A program made the position numbers and the translations under genes. From Loripinus fragilis (Eukaryota > Mollusca > Bivalvia > Lucinida > Lucinidae): 64,000 bases of DNA. The stretch covers positions 43,639,994 to 43,703,993 of the forward strand of contig OZ026515.1 of assembly GCA_964019695.1 (NCBI GenBank), read 5' to 3'. Shown piece after piece: positions 1 through 12,317 of this stretch (the first letter of the stretch is position 1; each line of letters starts with the position of its first letter). The notes under the pieces were generated by a model. That model saw only the letters and a list, made by a program, of their open reading frames with translations. It made no database searches and was not told the DNA's origin.

Positions 1-1181
1 CATATTTTTCAGTCAATGCTAAGACGAGACTCAGTATGCATGCAGTCTCACAGAGCCTTCACTGCTCTCTCACATACACAAAGTGTGTGTCTTTATGGCA
101 TCTTTTATCAGTCAATGCTCAAACAAGCCTTAGCATGCGTGCAGTCTCACCAGAGCCTTCACTGATCTCATACATGCGCAAAATGGGCGTATATACGGGC
201 TATTCTTTCAGTTAATGCTCAGACGAGCCTAAGCGTGTGTGCAGTCTTGCCAGAGCCTCTACTGCTCTCGCACATGCACAAAATGGGCGTAAATATGGAA
301 TATTTTGCCAGTGAATGCTAAGACGAGACTTAGTATGCATGCAGTCTAGCAAGAGCGTTCACTGCTCTCGCACATGCGCAAAATGGGCGTACATACGGCA
401 TATTCCTTCAGTAAATGCTCAGACGAGCCTTAGCGTGTGTGCAGTCTTTCAAGAGCCTCTACTGCTCTCGCACATGTACAAAATGGGCGTATATATTGCA
501 ATTCTTTCAGTCAATGCTCAGACGAGACTTAGTAAGTTTGCAGTCTTGCCAGAGCCTTCACTGCTCTCGAACATACACAAAATGGGTGTGTTTATGGTTT
601 CTTTTATCAGTCAATGCTCAAACAAGCCTTAGCATGCGTGCAGCCTCACCAGAGCCTTCACTGCTCTCACACATGCGCAAAATGGGCGTACATACGGCAT
701 ATTCTTTCATTTAATGCTCAGACGAGCCTTAGCGTGTGTGCAGTCTTGTCAGAGCCTTCACTGCTCTCGCACATGCACAAAATGGGCGTACATATGGCAA
801 TTTTTTTCAGTCAATGCTCAGACGAGACCTAGTATGCATGCAGTCTTGCGAGAGCCTTCACTGCTCTCGTACATACACAAAATGGGTGTGTTTTTGGCAT
901 ATTTTATCAGTCAATGTTCAGACAAACCTTAGCATGCGTGCAGTCTCGCCAGACCCTTCACTGCTCTCACACATGCACAGAAAGGGCGTACATACGGTAT
1001 ATTTCATCAGTCAATGCTCAGACGCACATGAGCATTTGTGCAGTTTCGCTAGAGCCTTCACTGCTTTCGCACATGCACAAAATGGGTGTACATGCGGCAT
1101 ATTCTTAGTCAATGCTCAGACACGCCTGAGCATGCGCACAGTCTCGTCAGAGCCTTTGCTGCTCGCACATTGACAAAATGG
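1..1181. repeat. 100-bp satellite array, copy 1
   Basis: About 12 tandem units of ~100 bp. Each has a core like GAGCCTTCACTGCTCTCGCA followed by CACATGCACAAAATGGGCGT. The segment before the core comes in three flavours (AGACGAGACTTAGTATGCAT, AAACAAGCCTTAGCATGCGT, AGACGAGCCTTAGCGTGTGT). These recur mostly in the order 1-2-3, suggesting a ~300-bp higher-order repeat. Open frames of up to 145 codons cross it only because the unit rarely contains stops. Their products are repeats of the same unit in several frames, so I do not call genes. The array runs off the left edge of the window. Confidence 0.93.
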
Positions 1182-2599
1182 TAAGGTCAAAGAATCAGGC
1201 CAAAGTCTGTGCATGTTTACAGATCGAATTTAGGCACTTATTATATATGTATAAATATAATACATGTTTAATGGTATGTTAACGTCTGAACCGTTTGTTT
1301 CGTATTTACATGTATTTCTTCTTGTAGAAACAGCTGTCACCCTGTAAGTCATTTGGGTCAAAATTTGTTAATATGTCTAACTTTTAATGGCCAAATATTA
1401 CATTTTTGACCCATGTAAAAGAATAACCTAAAAATCGTCCACCCCCAAATTTGAACCTGCGCGGCCAAATGTATTATTCACTGTGTGTAACATGCTGAGC
1501 CAGCGCACGAGATTGTGATAATTTTACTGCAGTTTTGAGCAATGAAAGGCTCAATCTAGTCTGTGCATCAATTTAGACTCGCTTGAACCTTCATTGCTCA
1601 CATCCACAAAAGGTGGGCGTAGAAGAAGGCTTACGTCAAAAATCATGGCCTCTGTCGACACTAGGTAGCTGTACATGCATATTTATGGAAAAAACTTAAG
1701 GACACATGCGATATGTATCCATATCTCATATGCTGGCTGAAAAAGTGTATTCAGGTGTACGTCTAACACGTTGTTTGGATAGTGATTGATCTTCTCACGA
1801 ATACGAGTTCAAAACCCAAGGTGTACACATCATTCATTAGGTGAGTGGGCACTTTTTCCAAGTCATTAGATTGCATGCAACATTAACATGACATTATTTT
1901 ACCGTTGGGCTCAGAATAGAAAGTCATTTTGTCTTTTTTGTGCGCATAATTAGCAGAAATGCACTCAACAAAAAGTCTAACTCTCATAGTGCTTACCTAT
2001 TACATAACCAGAGAATCATTTTCTGCATTCCATTAGCCTAAAAGCATATCCCCTCTCTCATGTATTATTAGATGAACGTCCAGCTGGCGAGAGACCCCTT
2101 GAAAAATGGACATCCAGGTGGCCAGGGTCACTTTAAAAAAAAAGGAAAAGGAAAAGGGGAAAAACAAAAAAAAACATTAAAAAAGGAAAAATAAAAAAAA
2201 GAGGCCTTTCCTTACGAATCCTCCATCGGAGAAATTCGTTTGATGACAAGACCTTGCATCAGGTCTCGTCATGTAACCGTCCAAATGAGTTTTGGACAGG
2301 CTAGGTAAACACATAAATATAAAAAGTTGTGTTTCGCTTGACTTAAATGTAAAGAAATTATTAGTTTATTTTGGTAAAAAATTATGCTGTTTTAAATAAA
2401 TCAGATCTCAGCTTAAATTTTGATGTGCTCTTCAATAGAAATATATGACCAAGTGCATTTATTTAAAATCATGATTCATTAGACACATTTCCTTGCTTTT
2501 GAGTTGAGTTTGAAAAGAACACATGAGTAATGTCCCTTAACATTTTAACAATTGGTTCCTATTTAGATGAATTCTATACCTATGGTTTAATAAGCCCAA
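1182..2599. other. No gene; diverged partial copy of the 933-bp unit
   Basis: 1427-1690 matches the start of the repeated block at 4097-4330 (shared CCTAAAAATCGTCC, GCGGCCAAATGTATTA and CCACAAAAGGTGGGCGTAG) with visible substitutions. 2130-2200 is a purine-rich A/G tract. The rest is unremarkable AT-rich DNA with no supportable coding frame. Confidence 0.6.
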
Positions 2600-2689
2600 A
2601 TAGCCAAGGGGTTAAGTGGTTAAGTTAGACAGTCTAGTGCATACAGAAGAAGACTAGATTACCCTGATGGTGCAGGTTCGAACCCTGTG
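2600..2689 (+). mobile_element. tRNA-like sequence, probable SINE head
   Basis: An A-box-like stretch (TAGCCAAGGGGTTAAGTGG) is followed ~70 nt later by a B box, GGTTCGAACCC. An A-rich tail (AAAAAGAAAAAAAGAAAA) comes next. The layout resembles a class II (Ser/Leu-type) tRNA body, but I could not form a convincing acceptor stem. A tRNA-derived retroposon is more likely than a functional tRNA gene. 2690-3021 holds nothing I recognise. Confidence 0.45.
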
Positions 2690-3021
2690 AAAAAGAAAAA
2701 AAGAAAATATAATTTTTATAGATTTTTTTTAATTCATTGCATTGGTTTCAATTTCTCTTGTTGTTGTATTTGTACTTAACATCACTATCAACAGTTTTGC
2801 CATATAGCTATGGCCAATCATCATACAACAGTGTTCTTGGGCAGTTTACTTTGAAATGGTTTAGCAAACCTTAGTGTATGCATACTATCACATTCATATT
2901 TTTGTGTACAAGACTTGATGACACTTATGAGACTACACAGATGCACATTCTCATCAAGACATTCACTGTTTGTCTTTGTGATAATTACAACTTTCATGAG
3001 CTGGATCGTTGGTTTTCTTCT

Positions 3022-4096
3022 TGGGCGTACATATGGCATATTTTTCAGTCAATGCTAAGACGAGACTCAGTATGCATGCAGTCTCACAGAGCCTTCACTG
3101 CTCTCTCACATACACAAAGTGTGTGTCTTTATGGCATCTTTTATCAGTCAATGCTCAAACAAGCCTTAGCATGCGTGCAGTCTCACCAGAGCCTTCACTG
3201 ATCTCATACATGCGCAAAATGGGCGTATATACGGGCTATTCTTTCAGTTAATGCTCAGACGAGCCTAAGCGTGTGTGCAGTCTTGCCAGAGCCTCTACTG
3301 CTCTCGCACATGCACAAAATGGGCGTAAATATGGAATATTTTGCCAGTCAATGCTAAGACGAGACTTAGTATGCATGCAGTCTAGCAAGAGCGTTCACTG
3401 CTCTCGCACATGCGCAAAATGGGCGTACATACGGCATATTCCTTCAGTAAATGCTCAGACGAGCCTTAGCGTGTGTGCAGTCTTTCAAGAGCCTCTACTG
3501 CTCTCGCACATGTACAAAATGGGCGTATATATTGCAATTCTTTCAGTCAATGCTCAGACGAGACTTAGTAAGTTTGCAGTCTTGCCAGAGCCTTCACTGC
3601 TCTCGAACATACACAAAATGGGTGTGTTTATGGTTTCTTTTATCAGTCAATGCTCAAACAAGCCTTAGCATGCGTGCAGCCTCACCAGAGCCTTCACTGC
3701 TCTCACACATGCGCAAAATGGGCGTACATACGGCATATTCTTTCATTTAATGCTCAGACGAGCCTTAGCGTGTGTGCAGTCTTGTCAGAGCCTTCACTGC
3801 TCTCGCACATGCACAAAATGGGCGTACATATGGCAATTTTTTTCAGTCAATGCTCAGACGAGACCTAGTATGCATGCAGTCTTGCGAGAGCCTTCACTGC
3901 TCTCGTACATACACAAAATGGGTGTGTTTTTGGCATATTTTATCAGTCAATGTTCAGACAAACCTTAGCATGCGTGCAGTCTCGCCAGACCCTTCACTGC
4001 TCTCACACATGCACAGAAAGGGCGTACATACGGTATATTTCATCAGTCAATGCTCAGACGCACATGAGCATTTGTGCAGTTTCGCTAGAGCCTTCA
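3022..4096. repeat. 100-bp satellite array, copy 2
   Basis: 3037-4096 repeats 1-1060 almost base for base at an offset of 3036 nt. The only difference I found is G313 versus C3349. The copy ends mid-unit and switches to sequence matching 1427 onward, so about 366 bp present in copy 1 is missing here. The junction has 2-bp (AC) microhomology. Near identity against a diverged right flank points to recent duplication or gene conversion of the array. Confidence 0.93.
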
Positions 4097-4130
4097 CCTA
4101 AAAATCGTCCACTCCCAAATTCGAACCTGT

Positions 4131-6929
4131 GCGGCCAAATGTATTAATAACTATGTGTGACATGCTGAGCCAGCGCACGAGATTGTGATAATTTTACTGC
4201 AGTTTTGAGATAATGAAATGCTCGATCTAGTCTGTGCATCAATTTAGACTCGCTTGAGCCTTCAGTGCTCACATCCACAAAAGGTGGGCGTAGAAGAAGG
4301 CTTACGTTTTTTGAAAGTGACCCTGGCCTCCGTCTACACTCCCCATAGACCTGTCCCACCGAGTACAATAATGTTGCCGGTTGCTTGCTTGTCTAATATT
4401 GGTGACCCATCATTGATTATCTGAACGAAAGTGCATAATTGTTGTATGCAAATATCTTGAAAAAGAGAGAAAAAAGAAAGTCTCAATGTGTAGGCATAAA
4501 TGTATTTATAACTTTGGCACTATGCAGTATGTAGTTACTTTAACTCTTTGCCTTTAACTCTTTATCTGCTGACAGTTGCAAGATAGTATAAAAATTAGAT
4601 AAAATTCAATGCAACTCCTGGTGTAGGTTTTATAACATTGTTCTTACCAAAACATTTTTTATCTTGGGGTCATTTTAAAAAAAAATTGATGATCACAAAA
4701 AAAATCAATAGGACTTCTAATTTTCCTGCACTTTACACTTATTAAATCTAAATTTTAAAATCAAAATTTGAGCTGCGACATGTGATTTCCAACAATGTGG
4801 TATGTGCGACTAGCAAAGGCTCAGACCAGCCTGCGCATACGCGCAGACTGATCAGAGCCATTGCTAGTCGCTTGAATATTCTATAAGTGTTAAGCTACTG
4901 AGTGAACACCATTTGGAGTTTCTAAGCTTAAAAGGAGGCTGCAGAGGCTCGTGCGAGCCTACGCACGTCAAAATGCCTTATTGTTGGAAAGCTCATGCCG
5001 TGGCTCATTCTATTAATCTAGAGAGAAAACAGGAAATAGTCTGATCACTAGATACACTGATGTTTGCGGCCAAATGTATTATTAACTATGTGTGACATGC
5101 TGAGCCAGCGCACGAGATTGTGATAATTTTACTGCAGTTTTGAGATAATGAAATGCTCGATCTAGTCTGTGCATCAATTCAGACTCGCTTGAGCCTTCAG
5201 TGCTCACATCCACAAAAGGTGGGCGTAGAAGAAGGCTTACGTTGTTTGAAAGTGACCCTGGCCTCCGTCTACACTCCCCATAGACCTGTCCCACCGACTA
5301 CAATAATAATGCCGGTTCCTTGCTTGTCTAATATTGGTGACCCATCATTGATTATCTGAACGAAAGTGCAGAATTGTTGTATGCAAATATCTTGAAAAAG
5401 AGAGAAAAAAGAAAGTCTCAATGTGTAGGCATAAATTTATTTATAACTTTGGCACTATGCAGTATGTAGTTACTTTAACTCTTTGCCTTTAACTCTTTAT
5501 CTGCTGACAGTTGCAAGATAGTATAAAAATCAGATAAAATTCAATGCAACTCCTGGTGTAGGTTTTATAACATTGTTTTTACCAAAACATTTTTTATCTT
5601 GGGGTCATTTAAAAAAAAATTGATGATCACAAAAAAATCAATAGGACTTCTAATTTTCCTGCACTTTACACTTATTAAATCTAAATTTTAAAATCAAAAT
5701 TTGAGCTAAGACATGTGATTTCCAACAATGTGGTATGTGCGACTAGCAAAGGTTCAGACCAGCCTGCGCACATGCGCAGACTGATCAGAGCCATTGCTAG
5801 TCGCTTGAATATTCTATAAGTGTTAAGCTACTGAGTGAACACCATTTGGAGTTTCTAAGCTTAAAAGGAGGCTGCAGAGGCTCGTGCGAGCCTACACACG
5901 TCAAAATGCCTTATTGTTGGAAAGCTCATGCCGTGGCTCATTCTATTAATCTAGAGAGAAAACAGGAAATAGTCTGATCACTAGATACACTGATGTTTGC
6001 GGCCAAATGTATTATTAACTATGTGTGACATGCTGAGCCAGCGCACGAGATTGTGATAATTTTACTGCAGTTTTGAGATAATGAAATGCTCGATCTAGTC
6101 TGTGCATCAATTCAGACTCGCTTGAGCCTTCAGTGCTCACATCCACAAAAAGTGGGCGTAGAAGAAGGCTTACGTTGTTTGAAAGTGACCCTGGCCTCCG
6201 TCTACACTCCCCATAGACCTGTCCCACCGACTACAATAATAATGCCGGTTCCTTGCTTGTCTAATATTGGTGACCCATCATTGATTATCTGAACGAAAGT
6301 GCAGAATTGTTGTATGCAAATATCTTGAAAAAGAGAGAAAAAAGAAAGTCTCAATGTGTAGGCATAAATTTATTTATAACTTTGGCACTATGCAGTATGT
6401 AGTTACTTTAACTCTTTGCCTTTAACTCTTTATCTGCTGACAGTTGCAAGATAGTATAAAAATCAGATAAAATTCAATGCAACTCCTGGTGTAGGTTTTA
6501 TAACATTGTTTTTACCAAAACATTTTTTATCTTGGGGTCATTTAAAAAAAAATTGATGATCACAAAAAAATCAATAGGACTTCTAATTTTCCTGCACTTT
6601 ACACTTATTAAATCTAAATTTTAAAATCAAAATTTGAGCTAAGACATGTGATTTCCAACAATGTGGTATGTGCGACTAGCAAAGGTTCAGACCAGCCTGC
6701 GCACATGCGCAGACTGATCAGAGCCATTGCTAGTCGCTTGAATATTCTATAAGTGTTAAGCTACTGAGTGAACACCATTTGGAGTTTCTAAGCTTAAAAG
6801 GAGGCTGCAGAGGCTCGTGCGAGCCTACACACGTCAAAATGCCTTATTGTTGAAAAGCTCATGCCGTGGCTCATTCTATTAATCTAGAGAGAAAACAGGA
6901 AATAGTCTGATCACTAGATACACTGATGT
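4131..6929. repeat. 933-935 bp unit in three tandem copies
   Basis: Copies run 4131-5065, 5066-5998 and 5999-6929, with near-identical sequence (2 and 3 closest). Each copy has three parts. The first is a 5' block with CCACAAAAGGTGGGCGTAG, whose motif is shared with the 100-bp satellite core. The second is an AT-rich middle. The third is an inverted-repeat MITE (4769-5007, 5702-5940, 6635-6873) bounded by GAGCT.CGACATGTGATTTCC and its imperfect inverse. The ~70-codon frames on both strands are repeats of the same DNA and not genes. Confidence 0.93.
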
Positions 6930-7302
6930 GCAAGCTAGCGTAAAACTTTAATGAGCTACAATATTTGGAATATCTTGTCTGCCCCTACAAAAACCAAGGC
7001 AGCTGAAGGCATGAAATTTTGGGTTAAGGAAGTGGATTACACTATCAATTCAATATCTATTTAGTGAAACAAAGACACTGAACAGTGGAGGGGTAACTGT
7101 GAAACTGATCTGTGTCTTTGTTTTGCATATACAAAAACAGGGTTGTACATATGAGCACAATAAAATTCCTCATTACAATAACATTTATGACTCAAATATA
7201 ACTTTTAAGCAGGTCTAGATCGCTAGCAATTAAATCAATTTTGCGTGTGAAACAAAATACAAATATCCACTACCACTATCATTAAAGAAAACTACAATAT
7301 AA
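6930..7302. other. No feature seen
   Basis: AT-rich sequence between the tandem block and the next MITE. No coding frame, tRNA-like element or clear repeat was found. Confidence 0.5.
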
Positions 7303-7546
7303 ATTGAGATGTGCAATGTGATTTCCAACAGTGTGACAGTTTGACAAGTACATACTAAGATGAGCCTGTGCAGCCTCGTTTAAGCTTTGAAACTCCAAAT
7401 TATGTTCAGCCAGTAGCCTTATAGTCATAGACTATTCATGCGACAAGAAAATGCTCTGATCAGACTGTGTGTATGCGCAGGCTGATCTGAGTCTTTGCTG
7501 GTAGCACATACCACATTGTTGGAAATTTCATGTCATGGCTCATATT
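7303..7546 (-). mobile_element. MITE, family a (GAGCC/TTTCCAACAATGTGG)
   Basis: About 240 bp in inverted orientation. It has the family's paired termini (GTGATTTCCAACA at left, TGTTGGAAATTTCATG and GGCTCA at right) and the internal TCTGATCAGACTG segment. The same family occurs at 4769, 5702, 6635, 19131, 41401, 55552 and 61791. Short, non-coding with inverted ends, so a non-autonomous DNA transposon. Confidence 0.8.
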
Positions 7547-7796
7547 TACTGTCATGGTCATTCAATGATATGTATTTGAAGGCTTTCAGGGAAGATATTT
7601 CTTTTACAGCTATTCTCAAGACCTAGCTCATCTAGGTTGTTAAGCTTTTTTTCATGAGCACGGAATATGTCCAGCTTATATATCTTAAAATACAAACATT
7701 TTCTTGTCGCTTCTGATTAAGCTCTCGAGGTTGGTGCACGTTCCAATTTTGAGAGCCTGTTTCATCTGTTTTGAAATTTTATGTCAAATATTAATG

Positions 7797-8099
7797 GGGT
7801 CTGGATGGGGGGGTCTGGTATTCACTATTCATTAAAAATTTAGCCCATTTTTCATCTCTTTAAAATTTTGGGTTATTCATTAAAATAAGACCAATTATTC
7901 ATTAAAAGTAAAAAAGGTGGCAAAGAAATCTGATTATTCACTATTCAATAATTTTTTTCTTCAATTCATTAAAAAAATAGGATTAATCATTAATTTTTAG
8001 ACCCTCATTATTCACTATTCATTATTTTTTGGATCGTTATTCACTGTTCATTATAAAAAGGGCCATTGTTCACAAATCAGTATACCCCCATCCAGACCC
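7797..8099. mobile_element. AT-rich MITE with GGGTCTGGATGGGG ends
   Basis: It starts GGGTCTGGATGGGGG and ends CCCCCATCCAGACCC, an inverted pair. The ~270 bp between is built from TATTCACTATTCATTAA-like words. A second copy lies inverted at 10396-10704. Confidence 0.8.
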
Positions 8100-8250
8100 T
8101 TATTAAGGGTAAGTATCATTTATAAATTCAAAAATCGTATAGGTTTTTTTTCTTTTCTTATGCTACTGGCATGATCAAATTATGATCATTACGCCAGGGA
8201 GTGTGATTTTGAAATTTTGAAGAAAAAAAATCTTTCGGCTGTGTTTTTAA

Positions 8251-8385
8251 CTAAATGATGAGTGCCCAAAACTCCTCAGCAGTCTGGGAATTGACCACCG
8301 AAGGAGAAAGACTATTCCACTGTGGAATAGTCCGAGGGAAAAAGAGTTCTTCAGGGCATCACTGTAAGTCCAGTATCTGCAACAG
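8251..8385 (-). pseudogene. LINE reverse-transcriptase C-terminal fragment
   Basis: Read on the - strand, this gives a C-terminal segment with FFPRTIPQWNSL followed by PSVVNSQTAEEF and a stop at 8251-8253. That motif is typical of the last part of ORF2 in Jockey/CR1-like non-LTR retrotransposons. Upstream residues YSDALKNS are in another frame, one base out of register at the T-run near 8340, so the copy is frameshifted as well as 5'-truncated. No other LINE domain is present nearby. Confidence 0.75.
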
Positions 8386-8390
8386 AGTTG

Positions 8391-9869
8391 GGGTAATTAA
8401 AATTGTAATTGTAATTAATTGAAATTTAATAACATTTTCTAAAGTAATTGCATGTAATTGTAATTAAGACATTTATTTAATTACAATAATTGAATGGAAT
8501 TAATTACATAGTCAAAAATGGGAGTAATTAACAATTACTTTCAATTACTTTTTAATTACATTCAGATCAGCTATGAAATTCAGTTACCTTTAGGAGATTA
8601 TCATAGATATTTAAAATGCTGCTAAATGGTTCTTGGTCTTTGCAATTGCATATATCATTTGGTCTGCTCAATATATGAAAAGTTGAATTCAACATGGAAT
8701 AAATGAGAATTGGAACTAGTCATGCTAGTATAGACATAAAATAGCATATACCAATTTTATCACAGACACAGACTGTCTGTTACCTCTTCTATTTTGAAAG
8801 CACACTTTTAAAGCAAATTATATATTCTATGTAAACTGGTAATTCCTTATAAAGACAATCAACCTTTAATAGTTAAGTTACCAAAAGTAATATAAAAACA
8901 AAGAAGGTGTGGAAATCTCAACAATAGTATTTACTCAGACAATAGTGTTGGTTAGTGAATATACTCCTTGAAGGCAATTTGTTAAATTTTCACACCTCGA
9001 TCAGCACAGTCATATACTAAGGTATATAAATAAAATGTGATTCAGAAAATTAAATTGGATTTCACTCCTTCGGTGAACCCGGGGCCTATCATTGTTGATA
9101 TAATGACAATTTTTTTTAGAAATAAAATAGATTTTCCAGTGGGGACCGAACTAGCAACGCCAGCATTCACACACAAGTAATATTTTAGTTCATTACTATC
9201 TGATATTCCTTTTTGTACTTTTTTTTGCCAACTTTCATGTCTCATAGGGCCACACAGATTTCTTATCAACACTTTTTGAGAACAGTTATTCTCTGGCATT
9301 TAAGCGAGTTTTACAAAATCATTTCCATGGTTTATCATCCAGAATTATAAGACTTTTGTCAGACCAATGTGTATTCCTGAACTTTGTTCTGTGGTTAACA
9401 GCTAGTTTGACAACTTCCACAATTTACAAAATTTAATGACCCTCCTCCCAAAAAATGATCATAATAATTTCTGTATTTACTCTTTGTGTTCTCATGTCAT
9501 CCGATCATGAACCACAAAAACAACAACTGATTTTGTACATTTCATTTTTTAAGTTGCATCACTTGACAATAATAGTAGAAAAATAAAATCAACCTAATAG
9601 ACATAAACATGTACTTAATTTAGAATACCACGGTTATGCACAGACTTTTTAAGGAGTTTTAACTCATTTCATATATCTCTGAAATTAAAATCTGATGAAG
9701 CTATCTAAGTGGTAGTGAAATGTAATTGTAATGTAATTAATTACATTTGACAAAGTAATTGTATGTAATTAATTTCTTTGCTCAAAAGCCATATATTGTA
9801 ATTGTAATTTAATTGAACAATTTCCAACGTAATTGTAAGTAATTAATTACTTTTCAAAGTAATTGACCC
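8391..9869. mobile_element. ~1.48 kb element with TAATTACAATTAC-rich ends
   Basis: The left end (GGGTAATTAAAATTGTAATT) and right end (AAAGTAATTGACCC) are inverted relatives. Both terminal ~150 bp are saturated with GTAATTGTAATTAATTAC words. The interior has no coding frame above 85 codons and no recognisable transposase. Most likely a non-autonomous DNA transposon; no clear target duplication was found. Confidence 0.55.
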
Positions 9870-9883
9870 AAAAATAGTAAATG

Positions 9884-10250
9884 AGTATGATCAGGAAATA
9901 CCACAATCACAAACTGCAGACAACCCCGTGGCACCGCGAGGAAGAGCCGCTCAACCATCACAAGACACCAGGAAGACAAATTAAGCAAAGCAATCAGCTC
10001 TTTCTTCCCCATCAAGATGATTGCAATACTAAAATGGACATAAAGTAGCGTACAACAAAACATAGAACAATTACACAGAAACATAGAACAATTACAGACT
10101 CCCAAGTCTGATCTACAATATTGGGCACTGTGTGATGACCTGGTAGATTTCAAACTGCGAGCAGGGGTCAGATACTTGTCTTTTTTATGTTATAAAAATA
10201 ACAAATGACCGTTTGTAAATATACTTCTTGTTTCTCAAGAGATTTCTCGT
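9884..10250. repeat. Dispersed repeat, family X
   Basis: Shares wording with 42690-42985 and 56025-56135 (CTGCAGAC, GTGGCACCGCGAGGAAGAG, AAGCAATCAGCTCTTTCTTCC). It belongs to a dispersed family of at least 250 bp. No coding capacity. The open frame on the - strand (99 codons) lies entirely in repeat. Confidence 0.55.
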
Positions 10251-10255
10251 GACGC

Positions 10256-10304
<49 letters not shown>
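10256..10304. repeat. (AGT)n microsatellite
   Basis: About 16 uninterrupted AGT/TAG repeats. Confidence 0.98.
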
Positions 10305-10305
<1 letters not shown>

Positions 10306-10395
10306 TATAAATTCTCCTAGTGAAGGGACACCTTCTCTCGAAGTGGTCTTCTTAAGTTATGTAAGTACTTCAAATGCCCATCACCCTATGTATGA

Positions 10396-10704
10396 GGGTC
10401 TAGATGGGGTATAATGATTAGTGAATAATGGCCCTTTTTATAATAAATAGTGAAAAATGAGCCGAAAAAATAATGAATAGTGAATAATGAGGGCCTAAAA
10501 ATTAATGAATAATCCAATTATTTTAATGAATTGATGAAAAAATTTAATGAATAGTGAATAATCAGATATATTTGCAACCTTTCTTACTTTTAATGAATAA
10601 TTGGTCTTATTTTAATGAATAACCCAAAATTTTAATGAGATGAATAATGGGCTAAATTTTTAATGAATAGTGAATACCTGACCCCCCCCCCCCCATCCAG
10701 ACCC
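10396..10704. mobile_element. AT-rich MITE, inverted partner of 7797-8099
   Basis: Starts GGGTCTAGATGGGG and ends CCCCATCCAGACCC. The interior is the reverse complement, with drift, of the copy at 7797-8099. A C-homopolymer of ~14 sits at the right end. Confidence 0.8.
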
Positions 10705-10939
10705 TCATGTATACTCAGTCGAAAAATGCCAAATGAATGAATGTCTCATGCTGGTGTGTGCCTCGGTACATCTACCCGTTTGCATTTCTTTCTATTTCTT
10801 TTGGGGATCAGGGAAAGTTTATTGTATCGTTCAGTGTGGAGACTGTGACAAAGCTCGAAAGAAAATACTATATTACTTCGAGGACAACCCTAAGACGTCT
10901 GGTTTGCATATTATGGTGTACCGAAAGGAGCAAAAAGAT

Positions 10940-11210
10940 GAATTATGGTATATACCATAATTAATCTATAATAATTATGGTATGTACCATAATTAATTAT
11001 GGTATATACCATAATTAATTATGTCATATACCATAATTAATTATGTCATATACCATAATTAAATATGGCATATACCATAATTCAAACTTATGACCCTCTT
11101 GGTACGCTCAGTTCTTTAAGAGTATATGGTATATGCTCTCATTAATTATGGTATGTACCATAATTAATTATGGTATATACCATAATTATTTAGCGCATAT
11201 ACCATAATTC
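10940..11210. repeat. AT-palindrome array (block A)
   Basis: Tandem ~28-bp units of AATTATGGTATATACCATAA, each a near-perfect palindrome, interrupted at ~11080-11140. The flank (CCGAAAGGAGCAAAAAGATG) is found inverted at 20853-20875 beside the partner array. Confidence 0.9.
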
Positions 11211-11266
11211 GAATTTATAGCCAATCAGATTTGGCGTTACAAATATTAGCATTTTCTACTTTACCG

Positions 11267-11672
11267 ATAAGGAAAACAAGAAAGATAACCGCTACATGAC
11301 TATTCACACTAATTCCCGGTACTTGTAAAATTCTAAGATAGACTTTGTAAACAATACTTTTGACCGAACTGTCAGAACGCGATGGTATATTGACATAATA
11401 GACTAGTGTAACAGACTTATTACGCGGGCTATATCATATAATGTATATCGAAAACTTTAAACGCCATGCGGAATTGTACGTTATTCTTAAGCACGTACTC
11501 GGTGGGCCGTTGGGTAGGGTACTGGGAGTGAGTTTGTGGGGGAGGGGCGGGGTAATATGCACTTTCAATTCTGATTTTACAAATACATTCTGGGCTACAG
11601 GAATCATAAATCATGAACTTATTAAAATAAGTTGACGGAACCGGTGTATCAAGAGATATGCTAAATGATCAT
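11267..11672. repeat. Inverted-repeat block B (left)
   Basis: Reverse complement, with gaps, of 17320-17946. Shared landmarks are AAGGAAAACAAGAAAGATAA, CACTAATTCCCGGTAC, TTGACATAATAGAC and ACCGGTGTATC. No coding frame is conserved between the two copies. 11673-11984 holds nothing I recognise. Confidence 0.8.
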
Positions 11673-11984
11673 TTCAGGGCTACCAACGACTTGACTACCA
11701 ACGATTCAATATACCTTAGTTGTTCGCATTAAGAACGTTTTTCATGTCTTAAATACTCTTTTCTATTAACACCCCCTCCCAGAAAATTTTAAACACGTAC
11801 CAGAAAATAAACTAGTCGCAGCTGGCCCATATCGGATGAGGCATTGGGGTGCTTAACTGCGGTCAGAAAATAGCTGGTACATTAACTTTAATCTATACCC
11901 ATGTCATAGAATTAGAAATACAAGATTAATAATAATAATAATTGATAATTCATGCGATTATTAAATCATACATGTAATCTACTG

Positions 11985-12258
11985 ACCCGTTTTTCAAGTC
12001 ATTATAATTAATCCATAAATACATCCATTGTAACTGATTGTAACGTCGGACCCATACTGGGTCCGACTTGTAACTGAAAGATTTTTTCGAGGAAATAAGA
12101 ACTGGTAAAAAAAATCTGCGACTCAATAAAAGCTAAACTTGTATCTACTTTTTCATGATTGTTTAATAGAGTATTTATGACAGCAATAAATATCGATACA
12201 ATATACATGAACATCCTGTCATAAAATGTCAATTTTTTAGAATTTTCACACCTTCATA
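11985..12258. repeat. Inverted-repeat block C (left)
   Basis: Reverse complement, with drift, of 19593-19850 (shared AAATAAGAACTGG, AAAGCTAAACTT and TGACATTTTATGACAGGATG read on the other strand). It carries an extra small hairpin, GTCGGACCCATACTGGGTCC, absent from the partner. Confidence 0.8.
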
Positions 12259-12317
12259 GATGCTGTGTCTATCTACCTGCGCACCCAGTTTACGGTCGGG
12301 CTTTGTACCTTAGCTTT

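Noticed and set aside
315..1173. Several overlapping frames of 64-145 codons in the 100-bp satellite
   Set aside because: They repeat the same DNA in shifted frames, occur again at 3273-4147, and show no domain or codon bias. The satellite simply lacks stops.
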